Shown: one piece after another, positions 45,433 through 56,200 of the stretch
How the letters are laid out: each line of letters starts with the position of its first letter
Numbering within the stretch: position 1 is the stretch's first letter
Origin: Aquabacterium olei
GTDB lineage: Bacteria > Pseudomonadota > Gammaproteobacteria > Burkholderiales > Burkholderiaceae_C
Assembly (NCBI RefSeq): GCF_003100395.1
Contig: NZ_CP029210.1
Coordinates: 1,798,001-1,862,000 of the forward strand
Length of the DNA: 64,000 nt
Reading direction: 5' to 3'
The notes under the pieces: generated by a model
Told to the model about the DNA's origin: nothing
Databases searched by the model: none
The model's input: only the letters and a program-made list of their open reading frames with translations
Made by a program: the position numbers and the translations under genes

Positions 45433-45741
45433 ATGGAACAGATCGAACTGAAGGTGACGGGTATGACCTGCGGCGCGTGTGTCTCGCGTGTCAGCAGGGC
45501 CGCGTTGGGCGTGGCAGGGGTGCACAGCGCCGAGGTGGAGCTTGAAAGCGGCTTGGTGCGCGCCAGCGTCGATGCGGCTGACACGGTACAGCCAGCGCTG
45601 TTGAAAGCCCTCGCGGCGGCAGGTTACCCAGGGGAGTCGGTTGCGGTGGCCTTGGACGGGCTGCGCAGTGAACCCGAAGACGCCGCAACCAGCTGTGGCA
45701 GTGGCGCTCGTACAGGTCGAGGGTGCTGCTGCGGACACTGA
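45433..45741 (+). CDS. HMA-domain metal-binding protein (CopZ-like)
   Basis: 102 aa from the ATG at 45433, which has GGAG 7 bases upstream; an in-frame ATG at 45421 is the alternative. An HMA fold covers residues 1-65 with GMTCGACVSRV as the Cu(I) site. The tail is extended and Cys-rich (SCGSG ... RGCCCGH), unusual for simple CopZ chaperones. It could deliver copper to the ATPase encoded next, which lacks an HMA domain of its own. Confidence 0.82.
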   Translation: MEQIELKVTGMTCGACVSRVSRAALGVAGVHSAEVELESGLVRASVDAADTVQPALLKALAAAGYPGESVAVALDGLRSEPEDAATSCGSGARTGRGCCCGH

Positions 45742-45864
45742 GCTTGTCAGTTTGACAGGCTGACCGGCGGACGATGGTGACGGTAGCGGTAACGGGCCGA
45801 CAAGCCGACCATGGCGCACCGGTTTGGGCGCCAATGCAGAAGAACGAACAAGGAAAACGAGACC

Positions 45865-48243
45865 ATGGACGAACACGCCCAGCACCATCACCACCAACAT
45901 GCAGTGGCTGGCGGTGATGATCATCCGCCTGAAGGGGCGGAGGTCGCGCCGTCACTGAAGGATCCTGTCTGCGGAATGGCGGTCACCGAGCAGTCTGCTC
46001 ACCGGCTCGTCCACGATGGACGACCCTACTATTTCTGCAGCGCAGGCTGCCAGAGCAAGTTCGCAACCAATCCACTGCGCTATGTGCCGGAGCCCGATGC
46101 TGCGCCAGCATCCACTCCGCCTGCACCGTCGACGCCCGCCGCGCCCGGAGCGATCTACACCTGCCCGATGCACCCCGAGATCAGACAGGACCATCCCGGC
46201 AGCTGTCCCAAGTGCGGTATGACACTGGAGCCACTGATCCCTGAGCTGGAGGAGGACGAGAACCCCGAGCTGAGCGACTTTCGCCGCCGATTCTGGTGGA
46301 CGCTGCCGCTCACGGTGGTGGTTACCATCCTGGCGATGGCCGGCCATCGGCTCAACTGGTTCAATATGGCAGTGCAGAGCTGGATTGAGTTGGTGTTATC
46401 GCTGCCGATTGTGTTGTGGGCGGGCTGGCCTTTCTTCTCGCGGGGCTGGCAGTCGGTTGTTAACCGCAGCCCCAACATGTGGACCCTGATCGGCCTGGGT
46501 ACCGGCGCGGCCTTTGTCTACAGCGTGGTCGCCACCGTGGCGCCACAGGTCTTTCCGGACTCCTTCGTCTCCATGGGCCGGGTCGCGGTCTACTTCGAAG
46601 CGGCCGCCGTCATCATCTCACTGACCTTGCTGGGGCAGGTGCTGGAACTGAAGGCCCGCTCGCAGACCTCGGCTGCGATCAAGTCGCTGTTAGGTCTGGC
46701 GCCCAAAACGGCGCGTCGCATCCGTCCCGACGGCACTGAGGAGGATGTGCCGCTGACCCATGTGCATGTGGGGGACCTGCTGCGCATCCGTCCCGGCGAG
46801 AAGGTGCCGGTGGATGGCACGGTGACAGAGGGCAGCAGCGCAGTGGACGAGTCCATGCTAACTGGCGAGCCGGTGCCGGTGACCAAGCGAGTGGGCGACA
46901 GTGTCATCGGCGCGACGCTGAACACGAATGGCGCGCTGGTGATGCGATCAGAGAAAGTCGGCTCGGCCACCATGCTGTCGCAGATCGTGCAGATGGTGGC
47001 ACAGGCGCAGCGTTCCAAGGCGCCGATGCAGCGCATGGCCGACCTGGTCGCCGGCTACTTTGTGGTCGCCGTGGTTGCGATCGCACTGCTGACGTTCTTT
47101 GTCTGGGGCTTTTTCGGTCCACAGCCGAGCTGGGTCTATGCCCTGATCAACGCTGTGGCGGTTTTGATCATCGCCTGCCCCTGCGCGCTGGGGTTGGCCA
47201 CGCCAATGTCCATCATGGTCGCCACCGGCCGCGGTGCCACGCATGGCGTGCTGTTCCGCGACGCCGCTGCGATCGAGAACCTGCGCAAGATCGACACGCT
47301 GATCATCGACAAGACCGGCACACTGACCGAGGGGCGCCCGGCGTTCGACCGCGCGGTGGCCGCACCGGGGTTCGACGAGGCCGAGGTGCTGCGCCTGGCG
47401 GCCAGCCTGGACCAAGGCAGCGAGCATCCGCTGGCCGACGCCATCGTGCGCGCGGCACGCGAGCGCAGCCTGTCCCTGGACAAGCCGGAGAACTTCGAGT
47501 CGGGCTCGGGGATCGGTGTGCGGGGCCACGTAGGTGCCCGCGAACTGGCACTGGGCAACACGGCGTTGATGGACCAGCTCGGTGTGTCCGTTCAGGCTCT
47601 GGTTCCGCAGGCGGAGGCGCTGCGCTCGGAGGGCGCGAGCGTGATGCACCTGGCGGTCGACGGTCAGCTGGCGGGCTTGCTGGCAGTCTCCGATCCGGTC
47701 AAGGCGAGCACACCTGAGGCGCTCGCCACGCTGAAGGCGGCCGGACTGCGCATCGTGATGGCGACCGGGGATGGTCTGACCACGGCGCGCTCGGTCGGCG
47801 CACGGCTGGGCATTGACGAGGTGCATGGCGAGGTCAAGCCGGCAGACAAGCTAGAGCTGGTGGCTCGTTTACAGAAGGAAGGCCGAGTCGTGGCGATGGC
47901 CGGTGATGGCATCAACGATGCACCGGCGCTGGCCAAAGCCGACGTTGGGATTGCCATGGGCACTGGTACGGACGTGGCGATGAACAGCGCCCAGGTCACG
48001 CTGGTCAAGGGGGATCTGCGCGGCATCGCGGTCGCCCGCTCCCTGTCGGAGGACACCGTAGGCAACATGAAGCAAAACCTGATGTTTGCCTTCCTCTACA
48101 ACGCCTTGGGCATTCCGATTGCGGCCGGTGTGCTGTACCCGCTGACAGGCTGGCTGCTGTCGCCGCTGATCGCAGCGCTGGCGATGAGCTTCAGTTCGGC
48201 TTCGGTCATCGGCAATGCCCTGCGCCTGCGACGCGGCCCTTGA
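45865..48243 (+). CDS. Cu(I)/Ag(I) P1B-type ATPase with YHS and metal-binding N-domains
   Basis: 792 aa from the ATG at 45865. The N-terminus is His-rich (HAQHHHHQH), then a YHS domain (32-78; [20 protein letters not shown]) and a heavy-metal-binding domain (98-123; [20 protein letters not shown]), the SilP/CopF-type arrangement in place of HMA domains. Core motifs: [11 protein letters not shown] in the membrane site, [21 protein letters not shown] and [11 protein letters not shown]. It exports monovalent copper or silver from the cytoplasm. The Trp-containing final helices and [14 protein letters not shown] end are typical. Confidence 0.93.
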   Translation: MDEHAQHHHHQHAVAGGDDHPPEGAEVAPSLKDPVCGMAVTEQSAHRLVHDGRPYYFCSAGCQSKFATNPLRYVPEPDAAPASTPPAPSTPAAPGAIYTCPMHPEIRQDHPGSCPKCGMTLEPLIPELEEDENPELSDFRRRFWWTLPLTVVVTILAMAGHRLNWFNMAVQSWIELVLSLPIVLWAGWPFFSRGWQSVVNRSPNMWTLIGLGTGAAFVYSVVATVAPQVFPDSFVSMGRVAVYFEAAAVIISLTLLGQVLELKARSQTSAAIKSLLGLAPKTARRIRPDGTEEDVPLTHVHVGDLLRIRPGEKVPVDGTVTEGSSAVDESMLTGEPVPVTKRVGDSVIGATLNTNGALVMRSEKVGSATMLSQIVQMVAQAQRSKAPMQRMADLVAGYFVVAVVAIALLTFFVWGFFGPQPSWVYALINAVAVLIIACPCALGLATPMSIMVATGRGATHGVLFRDAAAIENLRKIDTLIIDKTGTLTEGRPAFDRAVAAPGFDEAEVLRLAASLDQGSEHPLADAIVRAARERSLSLDKPENFESGSGIGVRGHVGARELALGNTALMDQLGVSVQALVPQAEALRSEGASVMHLAVDGQLAGLLAVSDPVKASTPEALATLKAAGLRIVMATGDGLTTARSVGARLGIDEVHGEVKPADKLELVARLQKEGRVVAMAGDGINDAPALAKADVGIAMGTGTDVAMNSAQVTLVKGDLRGIAVARSLSEDTVGNMKQNLMFAFLYNALGIPIAAGVLYPLTGWLLSPLIAALAMSFSSASVIGNALRLRRGP

Positions 48244-48245
48244 CC

Positions 48246-48746
48246 ATGAGCGACTACCGCTTTCACCGGGAGGCGACGGCCACGCTCGCCGCGCCGGTGG
48301 AGGTGGTGTTTGCGCTGTTGGACGATCCGGCCCACATCGGGGCGCACATGGGCCGGCGCTCGGCCATGATGGCAGGCGCCTTGATGCGCACCGAGACGGA
48401 CACGCGCCAGGGCCAGGCCGTTGGCTCCGTCATCCGCATGGCCGGCCGCGTGCTCGGCGTGAACCTGACGCTGGAGGAAGCGGTGATCGAGCGTGTGCCC
48501 CCGCGCCGTAAGGTCTGGGAGACACTCGGGGATCCGAAACTGCTCGTGATCGGGCGCTACCGCATGGGCTTCGACCTGACCCCGGTCGCAAACAAGGTTG
48601 ACCTGAAAGTGTGGATCGACTACGACCTGCCGGCGCGTGGCGTGCCGCGCTGGCTTCGGGTGCCGTTAGGCCGCGTCTATGCCGACTGGTGCGTGAGGCA
48701 GATGGTGCGGGAGGCTGCGCAGGCCTTCGGCGGGGAGCGGCCATGA
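48246..48746 (+). CDS. SRPBCC-fold protein
   Basis: 166 aa from the ATG at 48246, two bases after the ATPase stop. Begins YRFHREATATLAAPVEVVFALLDDPAHIGAH, a clear START/SRPBCC opening (APVEVVFALLDDP), and continues with strands ending WIDYDLPARG. It binds hydrophobic ligands in other systems; its role in a copper operon is unknown. Its stop overlaps the following start by ATGA, so ATPase, SRPBCC and MgtC-like genes are one transcription unit. Confidence 0.75.
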   Translation: MSDYRFHREATATLAAPVEVVFALLDDPAHIGAHMGRRSAMMAGALMRTETDTRQGQAVGSVIRMAGRVLGVNLTLEEAVIERVPPRRKVWETLGDPKLLVIGRYRMGFDLTPVANKVDLKVWIDYDLPARGVPRWLRVPLGRVYADWCVRQMVREAAQAFGGERP

Positions 48747-50029
48747 ACGGAACTGGACTGCCTCCGAATGCACCGGGCCTGATCGCCGCACTCGCCGTTG
48801 GCCTGGTGATCGGGCTGGAGCGGGGGTGGCACGATCGCGAACTTCCGGAGGGCGGCCGGGTCGCGGGCCTGCGCACCTTCGCGCTGACGGGTTTGCTTGG
48901 CGGCGTGCTCGGTCATCTGCAGCCGGACTTCGGCCCCTGGCCATTGCTGGGTGCGCTGCTCGGGTTGTCCCTGCTGCTGACGGTGTCCTACACCCGAGCT
49001 GCCACACTGTCGGGCAACCTCAGTGCCACCACGGCCGTAGCGATGCTGCTCACGCTGGTGCTCGGTGCCTTTGCGGCACACGGCGACATCACCCTGGCGC
49101 TTGCGGCGTCGGTAATCGTGGCCGTGCTGCTGGACCTCAAACCCACGCTTCATGGCTGGCTGAGGTTGATTGAGCACCGCGAGCTGACGGCTTCACTGCA
49201 ATTGCTGGTGCTGTCCGTGGTCGTCCTGCCCTACCTGCCCAATGCGGGGCTGGGGCCGTATGGCGCGCTGAACCCTTACCAGCTGTGGTGGGCGGTCATC
49301 CTGATCGCCGGGCTGTCTCTGGCGGGCCACTTCGCCATGCGTTTTACAGGGGCCCAAAGAGGTATCTTGTGGACCGGCTTATTGGGTGGCTTGGCGTCAT
49401 CCACGGCAGCCACCTTGGCGCTGGCACGCTACACCCGTCAGCAACCAGCGATGGTCAGTGCCGCCGCTTCAGGAATGATGGCGGCATGTGGCGTCATGTT
49501 TTTCCGCATGGCGGTGCTGATTGGTGTCATCGAACCGGTGCTTCTGACCACCTTTGGGAGCGCGCTGGTCGTATCAGGACTCCTTCTGCTGAGCATGGCG
49601 CTGTGGCGTTGGCACCGGATGGCAGGTGACGCCAAAAATGAACATACCGTGGAGGCGATGGCCCCCTTTGATCTCGGAACAGCGCTTGGCTTTGCGGGAT
49701 TCCTTGCCGTCATGGCAGTCATGGTCCCGGCAGCGAAGCAATGGTTGGGAAACTACGGCATCTATGTGCTGTCGACCGTATCGGGTCTGGCAGATGTGGA
49801 TGCGATTTTGATTTCGCTGGCCCGGTTGCACGGTGCCGGTGATGTGGCAACGGGGACTGCCGCTGTTGCACTGGGTCTCGCCACGTTGGCCAATATGCTG
49901 ACCAAGTCAGGTATAGCGTGGACAACAGGAGGAAGCCAGGTCGGCAAGACTGTGGTGGGCAGCTACCTGATCGCGCTCATTGGTGGCGGCATATCACTGT
50001 GGTTGACGCTGGCCTTGGGGCGAGCTTGA
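48743..50029 (+). CDS. MgtC/SapB-like membrane protein with DUF4010 domain
   Basis: 428 aa, many membrane helices. N-terminal MgtC-type block (ALAVGLVIGLERGWHDRE, VAGLRTFALTGLLGGVLG) with the R-x-T-F mark, followed by a DUF4010 block (about 190-428; GLLGGLASSTAATLALAR, VSGLADVDAILISLARL). Such two-domain proteins are widespread in Betaproteobacteria; transport or protection against ion stress is assumed but not proven. Confidence 0.85.
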   Translation: MNGTGLPPNAPGLIAALAVGLVIGLERGWHDRELPEGGRVAGLRTFALTGLLGGVLGHLQPDFGPWPLLGALLGLSLLLTVSYTRAATLSGNLSATTAVAMLLTLVLGAFAAHGDITLALAASVIVAVLLDLKPTLHGWLRLIEHRELTASLQLLVLSVVVLPYLPNAGLGPYGALNPYQLWWAVILIAGLSLAGHFAMRFTGAQRGILWTGLLGGLASSTAATLALARYTRQQPAMVSAAASGMMAACGVMFFRMAVLIGVIEPVLLTTFGSALVVSGLLLLSMALWRWHRMAGDAKNEHTVEAMAPFDLGTALGFAGFLAVMAVMVPAAKQWLGNYGIYVLSTVSGLADVDAILISLARLHGAGDVATGTAAVALGLATLANMLTKSGIAWTTGGSQVGKTVVGSYLIALIGGGISLWLTLALGRA

Positions 50030-50050
50030 GCGCGATGGGGTGGGCAAGAA

Positions 50051-50070
50051 AGATGACGGAAACGTAATCT
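50051..50070 (+). promoter_or_regulatory. Response-regulator operator upstream of DUF2789-cusCBA
   Basis: AGATGAC-GGAAAC-GTAATCT, inverted half-sites with 6-base spacing, 90 bases before the DUF2789 start. The left half equals that of the 6508 box, the right half that of the copA and copR boxes. Confidence 0.65.
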
Positions 50071-50159
50071 ACGCCTCATCTTGCTATCAGGCTCGTGTGA
50101 TGAGAATGGCTTTAGACGTACCGATTTTTCAGATGCATTGAACTGAAAGGACATGTGCA

Positions 50160-50405
50160 ATGAACTCAACGTATCACCGCTTTACGGAGCTTTTCCAACA
50201 GTTGGGACTGCCGTCTGACGTCGAGAGCATCAAAGGCTTTTTGTCGAGCCACAGCCCACTTGACGCATCCATCAGACTGGAAGATGCGTCTTTTTGGACA
50301 GCGTCCCAGGCGACCTTGTTGCGCGATGAAATACTCAAAGACGCTGATTGGGCGGAAATCGTTGATCAGCTGAATGCCGCATTGCGTGGTGTGGGCGGCA
50401 GGTAA
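50160..50405 (+). CDS. DUF2789 family small protein
   Basis: 81 aa, AAAGGA 11 bases upstream. DUF2789 pattern: FTELFQQLGLPSDVESIKGFL, ASFWTASQATLLRDEILKDA, DWAEIVDQLNAAL. Small cytoplasmic helical protein of unknown function, often encoded at the head of cus or other RND operons in Proteobacteria. Its stop overlaps the cusC start (TAATG). Confidence 0.85.
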   Translation: MNSTYHRFTELFQQLGLPSDVESIKGFLSSHSPLDASIRLEDASFWTASQATLLRDEILKDADWAEIVDQLNAALRGVGGR

Positions 50406-51679
50406 TGGTCACCATGCGCCAGGCCCTGTCCCTTGGTGTGGCTTGCCTGTCCCTGGCTCTCGGCTCAGTCAGCTACGGACAAGAGGCTCCACTGGGGGCC
50501 AGTCTTGAGGGGCTGTTGAAGTCCGCCAAAGACAACAACCCGGAGTTCGCCAGCATGCGGTTTGATGCCGCTGCTGCGACAGAGCGGGTCGTGTCTGCCA
50601 GCGCACTGCCAGATCCGAAGTTCCGCACCGAATGGCGCGATATCACGCGCATGGGCGAGCAAAGTCCGACGCTCTTACCTGGACGTGTGGGCAGTACCCG
50701 TTATCTGCTGATGCAGGATTTGCCGTGGGCCGGCAAACGCGATCTCAAACGTGAAGTCGCCGAGTCGCAGGCGGATGCCGCAAGAGGGCGCGCTGCAGGG
50801 TCTTGGAGCGAGCTGGCCGCCAAGATCAAGACCACCTATGCGCAGCTCTATTACCTGGATCAGAGCGAACTCTTGGCCAGGGAGATCCTGGACCTGATGA
50901 TTCGCCTCGAACAAGTGGCCCAGGTTCGCTACGCTGGCGGCCTCACGGCACAGCAGGATGTGATCCGGGCGCAGTTAGAGCAGACGGCGATGCGCAACGA
51001 ATTGATCACCATCGAGACTGAGCGCCGACAGCTCCGTGCAAGGTTGAATGCGCTGGTGGGTCGACCTTCGAACGAGCCTTTGGCAACGCCCGTTCAGCTT
51101 CGACCACTGCCCACGCCCGAAAGCGTCAGCTTTGCCGCATTGGAGCCGCGTGCACGGTCCAGCAGTCCCTTGCTCAAAACAGAGATATCGCAGATTCGCA
51201 CCGCCGAAAAGAATCGGGAGCTGACCTACAAAAACCGCTATCCAGATTTCTCGGTGGGCGTCTCACCCATCCAGTATGGCAGCGCGGTCCGCGAGTGGGA
51301 GTTGATGGTCGAGATCAACATTCCTTTGCAGCAACACGCGCGACGAGCCCAGGAGCGTGAATCGGAAGCCATGCTCGCGTCCGCCCAGTCTCGCCAAGAG
51401 GGGGTCACCAATCAAGTCCTGGCCGACCTGTACGAAGGCGTCGCGGGGTTGGAGGCCGCCCGCAGCTCGTTGAAGTTGACCACCGAAAGCATGCTGCCCC
51501 AGGCCGAGCTGACGTATCGCTCGGCATTGGCGGGTTATGAGGCGGGCAAGGTTGACTTCGCCACTTTGCTGGATGCACAAAAACAAATCCGCCAAGCCAA
51601 ACTCAACCAGGTCAAGGCGGGTGTGAGCGCGCAGATGCGCCTGGCTGACATTGAGCGCATCGTTGGAGACGATCTATGA
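50405..51679 (+). CDS. cusC: Outer-membrane efflux protein CusC (TolC family)
   Basis: 424 aa, translationally coupled to the gene before (TAATG) and the gene after (ATGA). Signal peptide (VACLSLALGSVSYGQ). Two repeats of the OEP fold: coiled-coil regions around LAAKIKTTYAQLYYLDQSEL and EGVAGLEAARSSLKLTTESM, with YAGGLTAQQDVIRAQLE as a typical TolC-family turn. It forms the outer-membrane channel of the copper/silver pump with CusB and CusA. Confidence 0.9.
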   Translation: MVTMRQALSLGVACLSLALGSVSYGQEAPLGASLEGLLKSAKDNNPEFASMRFDAAAATERVVSASALPDPKFRTEWRDITRMGEQSPTLLPGRVGSTRYLLMQDLPWAGKRDLKREVAESQADAARGRAAGSWSELAAKIKTTYAQLYYLDQSELLAREILDLMIRLEQVAQVRYAGGLTAQQDVIRAQLEQTAMRNELITIETERRQLRARLNALVGRPSNEPLATPVQLRPLPTPESVSFAALEPRARSSSPLLKTEISQIRTAEKNRELTYKNRYPDFSVGVSPIQYGSAVREWELMVEINIPLQQHARRAQERESEAMLASAQSRQEGVTNQVLADLYEGVAGLEAARSSLKLTTESMLPQAELTYRSALAGYEAGKVDFATLLDAQKQIRQAKLNQVKAGVSAQMRLADIERIVGDDL

Positions 51680-53280
51680 CGGGACGACTGAAGTCAGGTG
51701 CGATCATCATGGTGGTCGCAGGGCTCGCTGCAGGCGGGGGCTTTTGGTACGGCAAGCGGCAGTCCAGTGAACCTGGCTCACACGTTGCGTTAACTGCGGC
51801 GTCTTCAAAGGGCGGAGAGAAGGAGCGCAAGATCCTTTATTACCGCAATCCGATGGGGCTGCCGGATACGTCGCCCACGCCCAAGAAGGATCCGATGGGC
51901 ATGGATTACATCCCCGTCTACGCCGGTGAGCAGGAACAGGACGCGGCCAATCCCACGCAAATCAGAATCAGCACGGACAAGGTGCAAAAGCTTGGCGTGC
52001 GCGTTGAAGCGGCCAGCCTGAGGACCTTGGACAAAGTGGTGCGCGCCGCTGCACGCATTGAGCCCGACGAGCGGCAGACGTATACCGTCGCACCCAAGTT
52101 TGAGGGCTATGTCGAGCGTCTGCATGTCAATGTGACGGGACAGGCGGTCAGCAAGGGCCAGGCGCTGTTCGAGGTTTACAGCCCCGAACTGATCTCGGCG
52201 CAACGAGAGTACGCGATTGCCGCTCAGGGCGTTGACGCATTGAAAGGCGCCAGTGATGAGGCGCAGCGTGGCATGCGGCAATTGGCCGATTCCAGCCTGA
52301 CGCGCATGCGTAACTGGGACATCTCTGACGAGCAGATCAGGGCGTTGACTCAATCTGGATCGGCTCGTCGCACGTTGACCTTCCGTTCCCCGGTTGCAGG
52401 CATCGTCACGGAAAAGAAGGCCGTGCAAGGCATGCGCTTCATGCCTGGTGAGATGCTCTATCAAATCACCAATTTGGACTCAGTGTGGGTGATCGCCGAT
52501 GTTTTCGAGCAGGACAGTGGGCTGGTCCAGACGGGCATGCGGGCCACGGTACGTGTCAATGCCTACCCTGGCAAGGTGTTCGCGGGCGCCATCACTTATG
52601 TCTATCCGACGCTCAAGGCTGAAACGCGTACGGTGCCGGTGCGCGTCGAGCTGGACAATCCGGGGGGCTTGCTCAAACCGGGCATGTTTGCCCAGGTTGA
52701 GCTATCCGCTGCCGCCAAAGGGGCCGTGCTCACGGTGCCGACGTCCGCGCTGATCGACAGTGGGACGCGTCAAATCGTCCTGGTGCAGCTAAAGGAGGGG
52801 CGTTTCGAGCCTCGTGAGGTCAAGGTCGGTGCACGCGGCGAGGATCACATCGAGATCATGGACGGTGTGCGGGACGGTGAAATGGTGGTGGTCGCCGCCA
52901 ACTTCCTGATTGATGCCGAGAGCAACCTCAAGGCTGCCATCGGGGGGTTTGGGCACGAGGGGCACGGCACGCAGCCAGCGCAAAGTGGGGCCGCCGCTGC
53001 CAAGCCTGCGGCGACTGTTGGCCATCAAGCTGAAGGCAAGGTCGAGGAAGTAGATGTTCAGGCCTCAACGTTGTCCATCGCCCATGGCCCAGTGCCCAGT
53101 CTCAAATGGCCGGCCATGTCCATGGAGTTCCAGGCCGCCAACAGCGCGCTGTTGACCGGCCTCAAGCCGGGAGTTGTCGTTTCGTTTGAGTTTGTGGAGC
53201 GTGGGCAAGGTGAGTGGGTGATCACGGCGATCAAACCCATGAATCAAGCACCGGCCCGTGCGCACGCCGGCCACAACTGA
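51676..53280 (+). CDS. cusB: Periplasmic adaptor CusB with C-terminal CusF-like domain
   Basis: 534 aa, start overlapping the cusC stop. N-terminal anchor helix (GAIIMVVAGLAAGGGFWYG), heavy-metal-binding segment YYRNPMGLPDTSPTPKKDPM with PMGMDYIPVY (about 54-83; Met ligands), lipoyl and hairpin region, barrel and membrane-proximal domains. After a short linker with HEGHG, residues about 440-520 form a CusF-like domain: IAHGPVPSLKWPAMSMEF, with the His, Trp and two Met of the E. coli CusF site. So the chaperone is fused to the adaptor. Confidence 0.92.
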   Translation: MTGRLKSGAIIMVVAGLAAGGGFWYGKRQSSEPGSHVALTAASSKGGEKERKILYYRNPMGLPDTSPTPKKDPMGMDYIPVYAGEQEQDAANPTQIRISTDKVQKLGVRVEAASLRTLDKVVRAAARIEPDERQTYTVAPKFEGYVERLHVNVTGQAVSKGQALFEVYSPELISAQREYAIAAQGVDALKGASDEAQRGMRQLADSSLTRMRNWDISDEQIRALTQSGSARRTLTFRSPVAGIVTEKKAVQGMRFMPGEMLYQITNLDSVWVIADVFEQDSGLVQTGMRATVRVNAYPGKVFAGAITYVYPTLKAETRTVPVRVELDNPGGLLKPGMFAQVELSAAAKGAVLTVPTSALIDSGTRQIVLVQLKEGRFEPREVKVGARGEDHIEIMDGVRDGEMVVVAANFLIDAESNLKAAIGGFGHEGHGTQPAQSGAAAAKPAATVGHQAEGKVEEVDVQASTLSIAHGPVPSLKWPAMSMEFQAANSALLTGLKPGVVVSFEFVERGQGEWVITAIKPMNQAPARAHAGHN

Positions 53281-53295
53281 TTTTCGGGAGACACC

Positions 53296-56200
53296 ATGCT
53301 TGCGAAGATCATTGACTGGTCGGGGAGAAACAGCTTCCTGGTGCTGTTGGCCACCCTGTTCGTCATCGTCGGGGGCGTCTTCGCCGTGCTCAGGACGCCT
53401 CTGGACGCCTTGCCCGACCTGTCAGACGTACAAGTCATTGTCTACACCGAATATCCAGGCCAGGCCCCTCAGGTGGTCGAGGACCAGGTGACTTACCCGT
53501 TGACCACAGCCATGCTGTCGGTGCCCAAGTCGAAGGTGGTGCGGGGCTTCTCCTTCTTCGGTGCATCGTTCGTCTACGTCATCTTTGAAGATGGCACCGA
53601 CATCTACTGGGCACGCTCACGCGTGCTGGAGTACCTTAACTTTGCTGCTGGGCGCATGCCCAAGGGGGTCACACCTCAGATCGGTCCGGATGCGACCGGC
53701 GTTGGCTGGGTTTACCAGTATGTGCTGCTTGCCAAAGACAAGACCTTGGCTGAACTGCGCACACTGCAGGACTGGTACCTCCGCTACCAACTTACCAAGG
53801 CGCACGGCGTGGCCGAGGTGGCCTCGATTGGGGGCTTCGTTCAAACCTACCAGATCACCGTTGACCCGGTGAAGCTGCGAGCCTATGACATTCCGCTGGC
53901 CAAGGTGTCGCAGGTGGTGCGCGAATCGAATCGCGACGTCGGGGGACGCGTCGTGGAGATGGCGGAAACCGAGTACATGGTGCGCGGCAAGGGCTACCTT
54001 CGCGGCGTGGCCGACATTGAAAATCTGGTCGTCAAGGCAGAGAGGGGTACACCGGTCCTGATCCGCGACATCGCCCGTGTCGAACTTGCTCCTGACGAGC
54101 GACGTGGCGTGACGGAGTTCAACGGCGAAGGGGAAGTGGTCTCGGGCATTGCCATGTCGCGCTATGGTCAGAACGCGCTGGAGGTGATTCACAACCTGAA
54201 AGAGAAGATCACCGAGGTGTCCGCTGGGCTTCCCGAGGGGGTCAGCATTGAGGCGGTGTACGACCGGTCAGACCTGATTCACCGCGCCATTGACAGCCTC
54301 AAAGTCACGCTGTTGGAAGAAAGCCTGATCGTCGCGGTGGTTTGCATCGTGTTTCTTATGCACGTTCGCTCGGCCCTGGTCGCGATTTTGATGCTCCCGG
54401 TCGGGGTGCTGATTGCTTTCATCGCCATGCGCCTGCTTGGCATGAACTCCAACCTGATGAGCCTGGGGGGTATCGCCATCGCCATCGGGGCCATGGTCGA
54501 TGCCGCCATTGTCATGATCGAGAACGCTCACAAACACCTGGAGCGCTTACCTGCCGAGCATGACAATGCACAGCGAGTGGACGCGATGATCGCTGCGTGC
54601 AAAGAGGTCGGTCCAGCCCTGTTTTTCTCCCTGCTGATCATCACCGTGTCCTTTCTGCCAGTGTTCACGCTGGAGTCCCAGGAGGGGCGGCTCTTCTCGC
54701 CTTTGGCTTACACAAAGACGTTCGCCATGGCGGGGGGCGCCCTGTTGTCGGTGACACTGGTGCCGGTGTTGATGATGCTCTTCATTCGGGGGCGGATCCT
54801 GCCGGAGGCGAGGAACCCGGTGAACCGTTTCCTCATCTGGGTGTATCGCCCCATCATTGCCGGTGTGATGCGCTGGAAGAAGCTGACCGTTGCAGCTGCG
54901 GCTCTGGTTCTGGGTATCTCGATCTACCCCGCCAGCCAACTGGGGTCGGAGTTCATGCCGACGCTTAATGAAGGCACGCTGCTTTACATGCCTGCATCGC
55001 TGCCGGGCATGTCGATCACCAAGGCGGCCGAGTTATTGCAGACACAGGACAAGATAATCAAGAGTTTCCCGGAGGTCGCGTCGGTCTATGGCAAGGCGGG
55101 ACGAGCCAACACCGCCACCGATCCAGCGCCCACCGAGATGTTCGAGACGGTGATCAATCTCAAGCCAGAGGCCGAGTGGCGCTCAGGCATGACGATTGAC
55201 AAATTGATTGCCGAGATGGACAAGGCGCTGCAGTTCCCTGGTGTGTCCAACGCATGGACCATGCCGATCAAGGCACGCATTGACATGCTTTCCACCGGCA
55301 TCCGTACGCCCATTGGCATCAAAGTGTTTGGCAAAGACCTGAACGAGATGGAGCGCTTGGCACGCGAGATTGAGACGGTGGTCAAGCAGGTCCCCGGAAC
55401 GACCTCCGCGTTTGCGGAGCGGATCACGGGTGGGTTCTACCTCAACATTGAACCTGATCGCGGCCAATTGGCGCGTTACGGACTGGCAGTGGGAGACTTG
55501 CAGGAGGTTATCGGCACAGCCTTGGGTGGCGACATGGTGACCACCACAGTGGAGGGGCGTGAACGCTTCGGCGTCACGGTGCGATACCCGCGCGAACTGC
55601 GCTCCGACCCGCAGCAAATCGCCCGAGAGGTATTGGTGCCAACCATGGATGGGGCGATGGTGCCGTTAGGACAGGTGGCCAGAGTGGAAGTCGCCAAGGG
55701 GGCGCCGGGCATCCGCACCGAAAACGCATTGCTGTCTGCCTACATCTTCGTGGACATCCGCGAACGTGACATCGGCAGCTATGTGGCCGATGCCCGCAAG
55801 GCCGTGAACGAACAGGTCAAATTTCCTCCCGGCTATTACGCGACCTGGAGCGGCCAGTTCGAGTCCATGGAGCGTGCGGTGGAGAAGATGAAGATCGTTG
55901 TCCCCGTAACGCTTCTGATCATCTTCCTGCTGCTTTACCTCAACTTCAAGCGTCTGACCGAGACGTTGATTGTCATGTTGTCGGTCCCATTTGCCTTGGT
56001 GGGGGGAGTGTGGCTCATGTGGTTGCTGGGCTATCACCTGTCCGTGGCCGTCGCGGTGGGCTTCATCGCGCTGGCTGGCGTGGCTGCGGAGACCGGTGTC
56101 GTGATGCTGATCTACCTAGATCATGCGTGGGAGCAGCTCAAGACCAAACGTCGCGCCGAAGGCGTGGAGCCTGGGGCGGCTGATCTATACAACGCCATCA

